A stretch of 22,171 nucleotides of DNA from Gammaproteobacteria bacterium (GCA_029335925.2 JARJMX020000034.1:1-22171); one strand, 5' to 3'. Positions 10,097 through 19,109 are shown, counted from the stretch's first letter. Notes: a model not told the origin generated them from the letters alone. Translations and numbers: made by a program.

Positions 10097-10624
10097 TTAG
10101 TGCCCATCGTCTTGTTGCGCTACGGCGTCGAGGATCGCGTCCACCTTCTCCGGGGTTAGGCGCTCATAGTACACGTGATCGATCTGCATCATCGGCCCAC
10201 CATCGCAGGCGGCCAAGCACTCTTCCTCGCACTTAAGGAAGAACTTGCCGTCCGGGGTACTCTCGCCGGTCTTGATTCCAAGCCTCCTCTCGATATGCTC
10301 GACGATACGATCGGAACCCATCAACCAGCAGGAGATATTGGTGCACACGGAGATGCTGTGGCGCCCAACCGGTTGGGTCTCGAACATTGAATAAAAAGTC
10401 GCCACCTCGTAGACAGCGATCTCCGGGATGCCAAGATAGGCCGCTACAGCGTCCATCAGCTCGGTGGTCAGATAGCCGTGATTCTGATGCTGCGCAGCGC
10501 GCAGAGCGGCAAGCAAGGCCGACTGGCGACGATCCGCAGGATATTTGGTGAGCCAGTGCTCGATCTCGGCACGTGTTTCCTCGCTCAATACGGCAATCTT
10601 GCGTTCACGTTCTTGCGTGTTCAT
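10097..10624 (-). CDS. nuoE: NADH-quinone oxidoreductase subunit E (2Fe-2S thioredoxin-like)
   Basis: NuoE is the small thioredoxin-fold subunit of the NADH module that holds the [2Fe-2S] cluster N1a beside NuoF. The ligand pattern is complete: Cys94 and Cys99 in VCTNISCWLMGS, and Cys136 and Cys140 in EECLAACDGGPMMQ, a C-x4-C-x36-C-x3-C arrangement. The preceding helix-rich domain includes the family motif VYEVATFYSMF at about 71-81. It has 175 residues, a typical length. Its ATG shares one base with the nuoD stop (TGATG at 10622-10626), implying coupled translation. Confidence 0.97.
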   Translation of the reverse strand: MNTQERERKIAVLSEETRAEIEHWLTKYPADRRQSALLAALRAAQHQNHGYLTTELMDAVAAYLGIPEIAVYEVATFYSMFETQPVGRHSISVCTNISCWLMGSDRIVEHIERRLGIKTGESTPDGKFFLKCEEECLAACDGGPMMQIDHVYYERLTPEKVDAILDAVAQQDDGH

Positions 10625-11877
10625 CAGCGGTCAATCTCACCAAAAACGATGTCCTGCGTACCGATGATGGCGACCACGTCGGCGATCATGTGCCCGCGCG
10701 ACATCTCGTCCAGACCGGACAGGTGGGCGAAGCCGGGCGCGCGGATCTTCAGGCGGTAAGGCTTGTTCGCGCCGTCGGACACAAGATAGATGCCAAACTC
10801 CCCTTTCGGGTGCTCCACCGCCGAGTACACCTCGCCTTCCGGTAGGCAGAAGCCCTCGCTAAACAGCTTGAAGTGGTGGATGAGGGCCTCCATATCGGCT
10901 TTCATCTCCTCGCGGCGCGGCGGGACAAACTTGCGATCCTCGGCCAGCACGGGACCCGGGTTCTTGCGCAGCCAGTCGATGCATTGCTTGATAATGCGGT
11001 TGGACTGGCGCATCTCCTCAACGCGCACCAAATAGCGGTCGTAGCAGTCACCATTGACGCCGACTGGGATGTCGAAGTCAACCTTGTCATAGGCTGCGTA
11101 AGGCTGCTTCTTGCGCAGATCCCACTCGATGCCCGAGCCGCGGATCATCGGCCCAGTGAAGCCCATGGCCAGCGCACGCTCGGGGGAGACTACACCGATG
11201 CCGACGGTGCGCTGCTTCCAGATGCGGTTATCGGTCAGCAGGGTCTCGTACTCGTCCACCAGGGCCGGGAAGCGCTGAGTGAAGTCCTCAAGGAAATCGA
11301 GCAACGAGCCCTGACGAGCCTCGTTCATGCGCGCCACATCGCGGGCCGAATGCCACTTGGACGGGCTGTATTTCGGCATGCTATCCGGCAGGTCACGGGC
11401 AACACCACCAGGACGGTAATAGGTTGCATGCATACGAGCACCCGAGACTGCCTCATAGCAGTCCATCAAGTCCTCACGCTCGCGGAAGCAGTACAGGAAC
11501 ACCGACATGGCCCCGATATCGAGAGCATGCGCCCCGAGCCACAGCAGGTGATTCAAGATACGGGTGATCTCATCGAACATCGTGCGGATGTAGAGCGCAC
11601 GCTCCGGCACCTGGATGCCGGCCAGCTTCTCGATGGCCATCACGTAGGCGTGCTCGTTGCACATCATGGACACGTAATCGAGACGGTCCATGTAGCCGAT
11701 GCTCTGATTGTAGGGCTTGCTCTCGGCCAGCTTCTCGGTGGCGCGATGCAGCAGGCCGATGTGGGGATCGGCGCGCACGACGATCTCACCATCGAGCTCA
11801 AGCACTAAGCGCAGCACCCCATGGGCAGAGGGGTGCTGCGGACCGAAGTTCAGGGTGTAGTTTTGAATCTCGGGCAC
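10624..11877 (-). CDS. nuoD: NADH-quinone oxidoreductase subunit D (49-kDa subunit)
   Basis: NuoD is the [NiFe]-hydrogenase-like large subunit that forms the quinone headgroup site with NuoB. The 417 residues equal the normal length of the unfused form. The amino end shows [14 protein letters not shown], with the quinone-site histidine at about residue 19, and [18 protein letters not shown], with the quinone-site tyrosine at about residue 68. The end [20 protein letters not shown] followed by DIVFGEIDR is the conserved terminus. In enteric bacteria nuoC and nuoD are fused; here they are separate genes 3 nt apart, as in most other proteobacteria. The single frame is intact. Confidence 0.98.
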   Translation of the reverse strand: MPEIQNYTLNFGPQHPSAHGVLRLVLELDGEIVVRADPHIGLLHRATEKLAESKPYNQSIGYMDRLDYVSMMCNEHAYVMAIEKLAGIQVPERALYIRTMFDEITRILNHLLWLGAHALDIGAMSVFLYCFREREDLMDCYEAVSGARMHATYYRPGGVARDLPDSMPKYSPSKWHSARDVARMNEARQGSLLDFLEDFTQRFPALVDEYETLLTDNRIWKQRTVGIGVVSPERALAMGFTGPMIRGSGIEWDLRKKQPYAAYDKVDFDIPVGVNGDCYDRYLVRVEEMRQSNRIIKQCIDWLRKNPGPVLAEDRKFVPPRREEMKADMEALIHHFKLFSEGFCLPEGEVYSAVEHPKGEFGIYLVSDGANKPYRLKIRAPGFAHLSGLDEMSRGHMIADVVAIIGTQDIVFGEIDR

Positions 11878-11880
11878 GAC

Positions 11881-12597
11881 TCAGCCCTTCTTCTGCTTGG
11901 AGAGGATATAACGATGATCGTGACGAATTACCCGCGGCACCAGCACCCGTGGCTCGATGCTGACGGGCTCATACACCACGCGCCCTTTGGCCTGGTCGTA
12001 GCGCATCTCAACGTGCCCGATGAGCGGGAAATCTTTGCGGAAAGGATGCCCAACAAAACCATAGTCGGTAAGGATGCGCCGCAGGTCGGGATGACCATCG
12101 AACAGGATACCAAACAAATCAAAGGCTTCGCGCTCAAACCAGTTGGAAGCCGACCAGATGCCGCATACCGAAGGTACAACCGGCAGATTGTCGTCTTCGC
12201 AGTATACGCGCAGCCGCAAGCGTACGTTGTGACGATAGGAAAGCAGATGGTAAACCACCGCAAAGCGTGGCTGCCTTGAAGCAGCCGACGGCAGTTCCTC
12301 ACCAAATTTAAGGCGCGCCGAGGTCCCAGCATCGACCCCGCGTCCATAGCCTCCTTTGCAGACCTTGTCATCCGCCAGCCATTCGCTCTTACCGTAGTCG
12401 ACGTAATCGACCCCACAGAGATCGATCAGCTGCTCGAAAGAGAATTCAGGAGACGAGCGCAACACATCACAGACATTCAGAAGATCATTGGCAGCAAGCT
12501 CAAGGGTCATCTCACGATAGGAATCGATGAGAGGCGTATAACGTCCCGCGAAACGGTTAGCCAATTCATCGCGCAATTGCTCAAGAGACTTAGCCAT
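11881..12597 (-). CDS. nuoC: NADH-quinone oxidoreductase subunit C (30-kDa subunit)
   Basis: NuoC is a structural subunit of the quinone-reducing arm, packed against NuoD and NuoB. The C-terminal family signature is clear at about residues 153-190: [20 protein letters not shown] then [19 protein letters not shown]. The N-terminal half has CGVDYVDYG at 61-69 and [21 protein letters not shown] at 111-131. Between them about 40 residues (about 70-110) form a hydrophilic, glycine-rich insert not found in the shortest family members, which brings the protein to 238 residues. The start ATG at 12597 is 3 nt after nuoB. It is free-standing and not fused to nuoD. Confidence 0.96.
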   Translation of the reverse strand: MAKSLEQLRDELANRFAGRYTPLIDSYREMTLELAANDLLNVCDVLRSSPEFSFEQLIDLCGVDYVDYGKSEWLADDKVCKGGYGRGVDAGTSARLKFGEELPSAASRQPRFAVVYHLLSYRHNVRLRLRVYCEDDNLPVVPSVCGIWSASNWFEREAFDLFGILFDGHPDLRRILTDYGFVGHPFRKDFPLIGHVEMRYDQAKGRVVYEPVSIEPRVLVPRVIRHDHRYILSKQKKG

Positions 12598-12600
12598 GAC

Positions 12601-13092
12601 TTAGGCCTCGGTGGGCTGGCGCGCGATGGTGCTGGTGCGCCGGATCTTGTTCTGAAGCTGGATGATGCCGTAGAGCAACGCCTCCGCCGTGGGCGGACAG
12701 CCAGGCACGTAGATATCCACCGGTACAATGCGGTCGCAGCCGCGCACTACGGCATAGGAATAGTGATAGTAGCCACCGCCGTTAGCACAGGAGCCCATGG
12801 AGATCACCCAGCGCGGCTCCGCCATCTGGTCGTAGACCTTGCGTAGGGCCGGAGCCATCTTGTTGACCAGGGTGCCGGCAACGATCATCACATCCGACTG
12901 GCGCGGGCTTGGGCGAAAAACCACCCCGAAACGGTCGAGGTCATAACGCGACGCACCGGCATGCATCATCTCCACCGCACAACAGGCCAGACCAAAGGTC
13001 ATCGGCCACAGCGAGCCGGTACGCGCCCAATTGATGAGCTTGTCAGCAGAAGTCGTGACAAAGCCCTTGTCGAGAACACCTTCTATTCCCAT
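12601..13092 (-). CDS. nuoB: NADH-quinone oxidoreductase subunit B (N2 cluster subunit)
   Basis: NuoB carries cluster N2, the last Fe-S centre before quinone. The four ligands are present: the adjacent Cys37 and Cys38 in [12 protein letters not shown], Cys102 in [12 protein letters not shown], and Cys132 in [15 protein letters not shown]. The start was set at the ATG at 13092 (163 residues, [11 protein letters not shown]), preceded by a GGGG tract about 8 nt upstream. The frame is open to an ATG at 13113, but the extra seven residues are not conserved and lie deep in nuoA. The chosen start overlaps the nuoA end by 10 nt, so translation is likely coupled. Confidence 0.96.
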   Translation of the reverse strand: MGIEGVLDKGFVTTSADKLINWARTGSLWPMTFGLACCAVEMMHAGASRYDLDRFGVVFRPSPRQSDVMIVAGTLVNKMAPALRKVYDQMAEPRWVISMGSCANGGGYYHYSYAVVRGCDRIVPVDIYVPGCPPTAEALLYGIIQLQNKIRRTSTIARQPTEA

Positions 13093-13439
13093 TCTAGAGC
13101 CCCCTTCTTCCACTCGTAGACAAACCCAATCACCAGGATGAGTAGGAACAAACCCATAGCCAGCAGACCAAAGGTGCCGATCTCATCCAGGGCGACGGCC
13201 CAGGGAAAGAGAAATGCAATCTCGAGGTCGAAGATGATGAAAAGGATAGCAACGAGGTAGTAGCGCACGTCGAACTTCATGCGCGCATCCTCGAAGGCGG
13301 CAAAGCCGCACTCGTAGGGTGAGTCCTTCTCCTTTTCGGGACGACGGGGGCCAAATACGAAGCCCGCGGCAAGCATGGCGATACTGAACGCCAAACCAAC
13401 CACGAAGAACACCAAGACGGGAAGGTAGTTCTCCAGCAC
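13083..13439 (-). CDS. nuoA: NADH-quinone oxidoreductase subunit A
   Basis: NuoA is a three-helix membrane subunit at the junction of the peripheral and membrane arms of complex I, and the first gene of the nuo operon. The start was set at a GTG at 13439 because a strong GGAGGAG ribosome site ends 8 nt upstream and the protein then begins [15 protein letters not shown], as in relatives. This gives 118 residues. The conserved loop [20 protein letters not shown] lies at about 40-59, with the cysteine at 44, and [20 protein letters not shown] at about 61-80 with its acidic pair. The frame is open upstream through the tRNA gene to 13625, but that is not coding. A GTG start on the first gene may moderate its translation. 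Confidence 0.95.
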   Translation of the reverse strand: MLENYLPVLVFFVVGLAFSIAMLAAGFVFGPRRPEKEKDSPYECGFAAFEDARMKFDVRYYLVAILFIIFDLEIAFLFPWAVALDEIGTFGLLAMGLFLLILVIGFVYEWKKGALEWE

Positions 13440-13470
13440 GCGCCTCACTCCTCCGGACAATTGGACGCAG

Positions 13471-13494
13471 AAGAAACCCGGGCACCGGGGTGCC
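13471..13494 (-). terminator. weak hairpin plus T-rich tract in the nuoA leader
   Basis: On the minus strand GGCACCCCGGTGCC (13494-13481) can form a 5-bp GC-rich stem with a four-base loop. It is followed after four bases by TTTCTT. It sits 32-55 nt before the nuoA GTG. The stem is short and the T tract is interrupted and displaced, so it is at best a leaky attenuator or an RNA structure. It may equally be chance in GC-rich sequence. Confidence 0.22.
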
Positions 13495-13524
13495 GCATTC
13501 CAGCCTTGCGCCCTGATCGTGGTT

Positions 13525-13530
13525 ATTGTA
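13525..13530 (-). promoter_or_regulatory. possible -10 element ahead of nuoA
   Basis: The minus strand reads TACAAT here (5 of 6 matches to TATAAT), about 85 nt before the nuoA start and inside the leader between the tRNA and nuoA. No convincing -35 hexamer lies 16-18 nt upstream, so this is only a candidate internal nuo promoter. Read-through from tpiA-secG-tRNA is the alternative source of nuo transcripts. Confidence 0.22.
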
Positions 13531-13556
13531 ATGCTCGGTTCTGGCGACCGATGGAT

Positions 13557-13578
13557 GAATTCCGGCGAACCGGAACCC
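13557..13578 (-). other. stable stem-loop directly downstream of tRNA-Leu
   Basis: The minus strand carries TTCCGG-TTCG-CCGGAA (13575-13560), a perfect 6-bp stem with a four-base loop, extendable by G-U, G-U and G-C pairs to 9 bp. It begins about 6 nt after the tRNA CCA end. No T run follows, so it does not look like a Rho-independent terminator. It could protect or mark the 3' processing end of the tRNA, or the new 5' end of the nuo mRNA. The structure is seen in sequence; the role is inferred. Confidence 0.4.
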
Positions 13579-13583
13579 TGAAA

Positions 13584-13668
13584 TGGTGCGGATGGTGGGA
13601 CTCGAACCCACACGTCTTTCGACACTACCCCCTCAAGATAGCGTGTCTACCAATTCCACCACATCCGC
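13584..13668 (-). tRNA. leuU: tRNA-Leu (anticodon GAG)
   Basis: The minus strand gives an 85-nt class II tRNA. The acceptor stem GCGGATG pairs perfectly with CATCCGC, followed by discriminator A and an encoded CCA. The D arm region contains GGTGGAATTGGTAGACAC. The anticodon stem CTATC/GGTAG encloses loop TTGAGGG with anticodon GAG at 13634-13632, reading CUC and CUU leucine codons. The variable arm GTC-GAAA-GAC is the long extra arm expected of leucine tRNAs, and the T arm has GTGGG-TTCGAGT-CCCAC. It sits between secG and nuoA on the same strand, matching the enteric secG-leuU order. Only 5 nt separate the secG stop from its 5' end. Confidence 0.97.
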
Positions 13669-13673
13669 GATGA

Positions 13674-14000
13674 TCATTGAGCCGATGGCACATCCGTCGG
13701 CTTGCTTTCCTGCGGAACAACCTCCGTATTAGCGGGGGCCTCCGAGGATACGACGCTTCCAGGCTGCGGGGCGGACGTAACAATATACGCAAGAAGCAAA
13801 CTTGTCACGAAAAAAATCGCAACCAGCCAGGCCGTGGTGCGGCTCAGGAAGGTGGCCGCACCTCGCGCACCGAAAACGGTCGACGAAGCGCCGCTACCGA
13901 AGGCCGCACCCGCGTCCGCCCCCTTGCCTTGCTGCATCAGGACCAGCCCGATCAGCGCAACACCGACGAGCACATGAAAACCGACCAGCAGAGCGGTCAT
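13674..14000 (-). CDS. secG: preprotein translocase subunit SecG
   Basis: SecG is the small accessory membrane subunit of the SecYEG channel and assists SecA-driven export. The 108 residues begin [20 protein letters not shown], the first helix. The family signature follows: [20 protein letters not shown] with [16 protein letters not shown], then a second helix [14 protein letters not shown]. The tail after about residue 80 is low-complexity, rich in Pro, Ser and Glu, and not conserved. The ATG at 14000 overlaps the tpiA stop as ATGA (13997-14000), so the two are translationally coupled. The frame extends to 14024, but that would run into tpiA without family support. Its stop lies 5 nt before tRNA-Leu. 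Confidence 0.96.
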   Translation of the reverse strand: MTALLVGFHVLVGVALIGLVLMQQGKGADAGAAFGSGASSTVFGARGAATFLSRTTAWLVAIFFVTSLLLAYIVTSAPQPGSVVSSEAPANTEVVPQESKPTDVPSAQ

Positions 14001-14749
14001 GCCACACCCCCAGCTGCTGCACAAATAGCCATGAAATCTTCCGCTTTGAGCGAGGCCCCACCAATCAGGCCGCCGTCGATGTCCGGCATCGCCATGAGTT
14101 CAGCCGCGTTTTCCGGCTTCATGCTGCCACCATACTGGATGCGCACACGCGAGGCGACACCCGCGTCATGCGCCGCCAGGCGGGCCCGGATAAAGGCATG
14201 AACCTGCTGCGCCTGTTCAGGCGTGGCGGTACGCCCAGTGCCAATCGCCCAGACCGGCTCATAGGCGATCAGCGCCCGCTCGAAGGCTGCGACACCGGAA
14301 ACCTCGAGGACCGCATCCAGCTGACGCGCAACCACCGACTCGGTCACTCCCTGCTCGCGTTCCTCCAGCGTCTCCCCCACGCATAGAATGGGACACAGAC
14401 CGGCGCGCAGGGCATTAGCGAACTTGTGAGCCACATCGGCATCTGTCTCGCCAAACAGCGAGCGACGCTCCGAATGACCAACGATGACATAGGAACAACC
14501 AACGTCTCTCAACATGGAGGCCGATACCTCACCGGTATAGGGCCCATCCTGCTCATACAAAGAGACATCTTGAGCACCGACACCGATGCCTTTGCCTTCC
14601 AACCCCTCAACGACCTGCCGGATGAAGATGGTCGGCGGGCAGACCGCGACATCCACGCCAACCGTCGTGTGCAAACCAGCGATGAGGCGGTCAACGCTCG
14701 CACGTCGTCCGTTCATCTTCCAGTTTCCTACAACGATCGGTCTGCGCAT
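13997..14749 (-). CDS. tpiA: triosephosphate isomerase
   Basis: TpiA interconverts dihydroxyacetone phosphate and glyceraldehyde 3-phosphate in glycolysis and gluconeogenesis, in the cytoplasm. The 250 residues fit the TIM-barrel family. The catalytic residues are visible: Lys11 in VGNWKMNG, His92 in [14 protein letters not shown], and Glu164 in [15 protein letters not shown], which runs into the flexible phosphate loop. The phosphate-binding ends are [10 protein letters not shown] and GGLIGGASL. The ATG at 14749 is the only sensible start although no good Shine-Dalgarno is visible. It is the first gene after a 186-bp gap, so it probably begins the tpiA-secG-tRNA-nuo unit. Enteric bacteria keep tpiA elsewhere. 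Confidence 0.98.
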   Translation of the reverse strand: MRRPIVVGNWKMNGRRASVDRLIAGLHTTVGVDVAVCPPTIFIRQVVEGLEGKGIGVGAQDVSLYEQDGPYTGEVSASMLRDVGCSYVIVGHSERRSLFGETDADVAHKFANALRAGLCPILCVGETLEEREQGVTESVVARQLDAVLEVSGVAAFERALIAYEPVWAIGTGRTATPEQAQQVHAFIRARLAAHDAGVASRVRIQYGGSMKPENAAELMAMPDIDGGLIGGASLKAEDFMAICAAAGGVA

Positions 14750-14935
14750 AGCTATCGAAGGATTATCAAAAACGGCCGCTAAGATTACCCAGAACGGGAG
14801 CTGAAATCAAACCGCTTAAAAAGCCATCAAAAAAGTCTTTCTGCAACCTACCAAGACACGCTACAGGGGCGAGAAAGCATGATGAGTGGCTGATACCCCA
14901 TCACCGCCGCCCGCAAGGCCTGCTGGGACATCGCC
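14750..14935 (-). promoter_or_regulatory. glmM-tpiA intergenic region with a weak candidate promoter
   Basis: This 186-bp gap is clearly more AT-rich than its flanks. On the minus strand a possible sigma-70-like promoter reads TTGATT (-35), a 17-nt spacer, then TAATCT (-10) about 35 nt before tpiA. The -35 is fair and the -10 poor. A T-rich stretch (CTTTTTTGATGGCTTTTTAA) lies further upstream but is not preceded by a stable hairpin, so no clear terminator for glmM was found. No open frame or RNA gene was recognised. Confidence 0.3.
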
Positions 14936-16273
14936 TCAGTGCTCAGCAACCGCACGCCACACCAGCTCCGCCAGCTCCTCGGCCGCCTGTCGAGTGCGCG
15001 CATCATCGTCACTCTCGACCATCACCCGCACCAGCGGCTCGGTTCCGGAGGCCCGCAGAACCACGCGCCCGCGCCCATCGAAATCGCTCTCGATCTCGGC
15101 CACCCGGTGCCAAACCTCGCCTAGCGACTCCAGATCAACCTTCCGAACCAGCGGGACATTGACTATCAACTGTGGATACTTAACCACGGCCCGGCGCAGA
15201 CTGCTGAGCGGCTCCGCTCGACGGCACATGGAGGCCACCACCTGCAGCGCGGAGACGATGCCGTCCCCCGTATTGGTACGATCCAGGCAGAGGATGTGGC
15301 CGGAGCTTTCCCCACCGTACATCCAGCCATGCTTCACCAGGGCCTCGTACACATGCCGGTCGCCCACCTTGGTGCGCACGAAGGGCAGGCCGAGCGCCTG
15401 CACCGCGAGCTCTAGGCCGAGGTTACTCATCAAGGTGCCGACCACTCCGCCGCGGTACCCCTCCTGCTCAACGCGCTCACGCACGATGGCATACAGGATC
15501 TCGTCGCCGTCGAGCACCGCACCGGTCTCATCGACCATCACCACCCGGTCACCATCGCCATCAAAGGCGATGCCCATGTGCGCGTTATGCTCCAGCACCG
15601 CCTGCCTCAGCGCCTCGGGATGGGTTGAGCCGCACCCTGCATTGATGTTGAACCCATCAGGGGCAACGCCCAGCGCGACGACCTCCGCCCCGAGCTCGGC
15701 AAAGACCTTGGGCGCGATATGATAGGTGGCCCCATGCGCGCAGTCGAGCACGACGCGCAGGCCCGAAAGGCTCGTGCCGAGCGGCAGGGTAGCCTTGCAG
15801 AACTCGATGTAGCGTCCCGCAGCGTCGTCGATCCGACGCGCCCGGCCGAGCCGCTCAGAGGGCTCAACCTCAAGCGGAGCATCCAGCAGGGCCTCAATGG
15901 CCAACTCCATTTCATCCGGCAGTTTGGTGCCCTGGGCGCTGAAGAACTTGACTCCGTTGTCCTCGAAGGGATTGTGCGAGGCAGAGATGACGATCCCGGC
16001 GGAGGCCCGCAGGGTGCGGGTCAGATAGGCGATGGCCGGAGTAGGCATAGGACCGAGCAGGCGCACATCTACACCGGCCGCGATCAACCCGGCCTCGAGC
16101 GCCGACTCCAGCATGTAACCGGAGATGCGCGTGTCCTTACCAAGCACAACCTTGCGCACCCCACTGTCGGTGAGCACCTTGCCCGCAGCCCAGCCCAGCT
16201 TGAGAACGAAATCCGGGGTCATGGGCCACTGCCCGACCCGTCCACGGATCCCGTCCGTGCCAAAATACTTCAT
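14936..16273 (-). CDS. glmM: phosphoglucosamine mutase
   Basis: GlmM converts glucosamine 6-phosphate to glucosamine 1-phosphate on the route to UDP-GlcNAc, for peptidoglycan and lipopolysaccharide. The 445 residues equal the usual length. The phospho-carrying serine is Ser99 in [15 protein letters not shown], the metal-binding loop is DGDGDR at 238-243, and the C-terminal phosphate-binding loop is [14 protein letters not shown]. The amino end [20 protein letters not shown] is diagnostic. A GGAGAG ribosome site lies 6 nt before the ATG at 16273, and the gene abuts the folP stop with no gap. It sits downstream of ftsH-folP as in E. coli. Confidence 0.98.
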   Translation of the reverse strand: MKYFGTDGIRGRVGQWPMTPDFVLKLGWAAGKVLTDSGVRKVVLGKDTRISGYMLESALEAGLIAAGVDVRLLGPMPTPAIAYLTRTLRASAGIVISASHNPFEDNGVKFFSAQGTKLPDEMELAIEALLDAPLEVEPSERLGRARRIDDAAGRYIEFCKATLPLGTSLSGLRVVLDCAHGATYHIAPKVFAELGAEVVALGVAPDGFNINAGCGSTHPEALRQAVLEHNAHMGIAFDGDGDRVVMVDETGAVLDGDEILYAIVRERVEQEGYRGGVVGTLMSNLGLELAVQALGLPFVRTKVGDRHVYEALVKHGWMYGGESSGHILCLDRTNTGDGIVSALQVVASMCRRAEPLSSLRRAVVKYPQLIVNVPLVRKVDLESLGEVWHRVAEIESDFDGRGRVVLRASGTEPLVRVMVESDDDARTRQAAEELAELVWRAVAEH

Positions 16274-17107
16274 TCAGAACTCTCCACCTTGCGTGAGCCC
16301 TTGCCACACACGCACCGCATCCACCGCAGGACGCACGGCATGCACGCGCACGATGCGGGCTCCGCGCTCCAAGGCCATGACGTGAGCCGCAAGCGAACCG
16401 GCATCCCGATCCACAGGCAAGGTCGCACCGGTCAACTGGCCGATCATGCGCTTGCGCGACATCCCGACCAGCAACGGAAAGCCGTGCGCCGCAAGGCGTG
16501 GCAGGGCATGGAAAAGTGCCCGATTGTGGCCGAAGTCCTTAGCGAAACCAAATCCGGGGTCGAGGGCGATAGCATGGGCAGGGACTCCGGCAGCCATACA
16601 CGCCTGTGCGCGATCCAGCAGGAAGGCTTCCACCTCCTCCACCACATTGTCATAACAGGCCAACTCCTGCATAACACGCGGCTCGCCGCGCATATGCATA
16701 AGACAGACGGCCACCCCACCCTCACACACAGCCTCCAGCGCCCCAGGCAGGCGCAAGGCACGCACGTCATTAACCAGAGCGACCCCGAGGCGGATCGCCT
16801 CGCGCATCACCTCGGGCTTGCTGGAGTCCAGCGAGAGCGGTACCGGGCAGCCCTGCAACCCCTCGAGCACCGGGCCGAGACGATCCAGCTCTTGTTGCGC
16901 ACTGACCGGGGTCGCACCCGGGCGGGTCGACTCGGCCCCAAGGTCAAGCATATCGACCCCGTCCGCGATCATCGCCTCGGCCTGGGCGAGCGCTGCATCG
17001 GCCGAAAAAAAACAACCCCCGTCCGAGAAGGAGTCAGGGGTCACATTGAGGATGCCCATGACGCGCGGTCGCTCGCGCGTCCAGGCATGCAGGTCGAAGG
17101 CCGCCAT
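16274..17107 (-). CDS. folP: dihydropteroate synthase
   Basis: FolP condenses 6-hydroxymethyl-dihydropterin pyrophosphate with p-aminobenzoate in folate synthesis and is the sulfonamide target. The family loops are present in order: VMGILNVTPDSFSDGG, MLDLGAESTRPGATPVS, LSLDSSKPEVM, LVNDVRAL, LMHMRGEPRVMQ, ALDPGFGFAKDFGHN, VGMSRKRMIGQLTG and RIVRVHAVR. The start was set at the ATG at 17107 (277 residues), which gives the usual ~15 residues before VMGILNVTPD and has GAGGGG about 10 nt upstream. An upstream in-frame ATG at 17131 (285 residues) is possible but has a G tract only 1 nt before it. An eight-base T run occurs early in the gene (see findings). It lies between ftsH and glmM as in E. coli. 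Confidence 0.96.
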   Translation of the reverse strand: MAAFDLHAWTRERPRVMGILNVTPDSFSDGGCFFSADAALAQAEAMIADGVDMLDLGAESTRPGATPVSAQQELDRLGPVLEGLQGCPVPLSLDSSKPEVMREAIRLGVALVNDVRALRLPGALEAVCEGGVAVCLMHMRGEPRVMQELACYDNVVEEVEAFLLDRAQACMAAGVPAHAIALDPGFGFAKDFGHNRALFHALPRLAAHGFPLLVGMSRKRMIGQLTGATLPVDRDAGSLAAHVMALERGARIVRVHAVRPAVDAVRVWQGLTQGGEF

Positions 17108-17161
17108 ACGAATCCATCCCCTCAGACTCATACCCCACAGAGCAGGGTCCGGCCTTCGAGA

Positions 17162-19102
17162 TCAGTGCTGTTCGGCTGGGCCACCGATTGAGCCATCGTG
17201 CGGCTTCACACCGCCCTCGTCCGCAATCGCGGCCGCAGTACCGCCATCCTGCGGTGGGTTGCTGCGATCATGCTCCGTCCAGCCCTTGGGCTCACCCGGG
17301 TCCTGACGGGCCATCAACCGGTCGATCTGCTCACCGTCGATGGTTTCGTACTTGAGCAGGGCCTCGGCCATAGCATGCAGGATGTCCATATTCTCAACCA
17401 GGATAGTCTTCGCACGCGCAAAGTTGCGGTCAATGATCGCGCGAATCTCCTCGTCGATGACGTGCGCCGTCTCTTCAGAGATGTTCTTATGCTTGGTCAC
17501 GCTGCGACCAAGGAAGATCTCGCCCTCCTCTTCGGAGTAGGCCAGCGTGCCAAGCCGCTCGGACATACCCCACTTGGTCACCATATTGCGCGCGATGTCG
17601 GTGGCACGCTCGATGTCGTTCGAGGCCCCCGTAGTGATCGCTTCCGCCCCGAAGATCAGTTCCTCGGCGATACGTCCGCCGAACAAGCTGGAGATCTGGC
17701 TCTCCAGCTTGCGCTTGCTGTAACTGTAGCGATCCTGCTCGGGCAGGAACATGGTCACCCCCAGCGCACGGCCGCGCGGAATGATGCTGACCTTATAGAC
17801 TGGGTCGTGCTCGGGCACCAGGCGTCCGACGATGGCATGACCAGCCTCGTGGTAGGCCGTGAGCTTCTTCTCGGCGTCACTCATGAGGATGGAGCGGCGC
17901 TCGGACCCCATGATCAGCTTGTCCTTGGCCCACTCGAGATCGGCCATGGTTACATCATGTTTGTTGGAGCGCGCCGCGTGCAGCGCCGCTTCATTGACCA
18001 GGTTGGCGAGATCAGCCCCGGAGAAGCCCGGTGTGCCGCGCGCGATGGTCATCGGATCGACATCCGGGGCGACAGGCACCTTGCGCAGGTGTACCTTGAG
18101 AATCTGCTCGCGTCCGCGCACATCCGGCAGGCCAACCACCACCTGACGGTCGAAGCGCCCCGGACGCAACAGCGCCGGGTCCAGCACATCCGGACGGTTG
18201 GTCGCAGCGATGACGATGATGCCCTCATGCCCCTCGAAGCCGTCCATCTCGACCAGCATCTGGTTAAGGGTCTGCTCGCGCTCGTCGTGGCCACCGCCAA
18301 GACCAGCACCACGCTGGCGACCGACCGCGTCGATCTCATCGATGAAGATGATGCATGGGGCATTCTTCCTCGCCTGCTCGAACATGTCGCGCACCCGCGC
18401 CGCGCCGACACCAACGAACATCTCGACGAAGTCAGAACCGGAAATGCTAAAGAACGGCACCTTGGCCTCGCCAGCGATGGCCTTGGCGAGCAGGGTCTTA
18501 CCAGTCCCCGGCGGACCAACCATCAGCACGCCGCGTGGAATTTTTCCCCCCAAGCGCTGAAATTTGGCCGGATCGCGCAGAAAATCGACCAGCTCAGCCA
18601 CCTCTTGCTTGGCCTCGTCGCAGCCAGCCACATCGGCAAAGGTCACTTTGATCTGATCCTCGCCCATCAGCCGCGCACGACTCTTGCCAAAACTCAGCGC
18701 CCCGCGCCCTCCGCCGCCTTGCATCTGGCGCATGAAGAACACCCACAGGCCGATCAGGAGGAAGAAGGGGAACCACTGAACGAAAATAGTCATAAGCAGA
18801 CTGGGCCGCTCGGGCGGAATGGCGGTGATATTGACACCTGCATTGAGCAAGTCACCGATCAGCGCTTTATTGTCCGTCTCCGGGCTGTAGGTGATGAACT
18901 CGGCACCGTCGGTGGTCCGGCCACGGATGACGTTTTCGTCGATGATCACGCGCTCGACCCGGCCCGACTTCACGTCACTGATGAACTGCGAATAGGACAG
19001 CGGCTGACTGATGGGCCCGCGATTCTGAAAACTGTTGAAGACGGTCATCAGCACGGCGGCGATGACGAGCCACAGCAGGAGGTTTTTGACCAGGTCGTTC
19101 AA
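17162..19102 (-). CDS. ftsH: ATP-dependent zinc metalloprotease FtsH
   Basis: FtsH is a membrane-anchored AAA+ protease that degrades misfolded membrane proteins and regulators. The start was set at a TTG at 19102: the protein then begins [20 protein letters not shown], aligning with the family's first helix, with GAGG 7 nt upstream and no ATG at the right place. This gives 646 residues (E. coli about 644). It has two transmembrane segments (about 5-22 and 103-123), Walker A GPPGTGKT at 196-203, Walker [11 protein letters not shown] at 251-260, the second region of homology [20 protein letters not shown] at 300-319, and the zinc motif HEAGH at 418-422. The C-terminal ~45 residues are a Gly/Pro-rich disordered tail. 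It follows rlmE after 43 nt. Confidence 0.97.
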   Translation of the reverse strand: MNDLVKNLLLWLVIAAVLMTVFNSFQNRGPISQPLSYSQFISDVKSGRVERVIIDENVIRGRTTDGAEFITYSPETDNKALIGDLLNAGVNITAIPPERPSLLMTIFVQWFPFFLLIGLWVFFMRQMQGGGGRGALSFGKSRARLMGEDQIKVTFADVAGCDEAKQEVAELVDFLRDPAKFQRLGGKIPRGVLMVGPPGTGKTLLAKAIAGEAKVPFFSISGSDFVEMFVGVGAARVRDMFEQARKNAPCIIFIDEIDAVGRQRGAGLGGGHDEREQTLNQMLVEMDGFEGHEGIIVIAATNRPDVLDPALLRPGRFDRQVVVGLPDVRGREQILKVHLRKVPVAPDVDPMTIARGTPGFSGADLANLVNEAALHAARSNKHDVTMADLEWAKDKLIMGSERRSILMSDAEKKLTAYHEAGHAIVGRLVPEHDPVYKVSIIPRGRALGVTMFLPEQDRYSYSKRKLESQISSLFGGRIAEELIFGAEAITTGASNDIERATDIARNMVTKWGMSERLGTLAYSEEEGEIFLGRSVTKHKNISEETAHVIDEEIRAIIDRNFARAKTILVENMDILHAMAEALLKYETIDGEQIDRLMARQDPGEPKGWTEHDRSNPPQDGGTAAAIADEGGVKPHDGSIGGPAEQH

Positions 19103-19109
19103 GGGATAG

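Noticed and set aside
8801..10159. 452-codon plus-strand frame opposite nuoF
   Set aside because: It is antisense to nuoF, has a composition typical of a shadow frame (His, Arg, Asp rich), and has no sensible ribosome site.
13440..13625. N-terminal extension of nuoA through the tRNA region
   Set aside because: The extension would translate through tRNA-Leu and the leader. The GTG at 13439 has a strong ribosome site and gives the family start.
14820..14860. T-rich stretch on the minus strand as a glmM terminator
   Set aside because: No stable hairpin precedes the T run, so a Rho-independent terminator is not supported.
15719..17191. 490-codon plus-strand frame opposite glmM and folP
   Set aside because: It is antisense to two firm genes, with low-complexity Arg/His/Gln-rich translation and no family resemblance.
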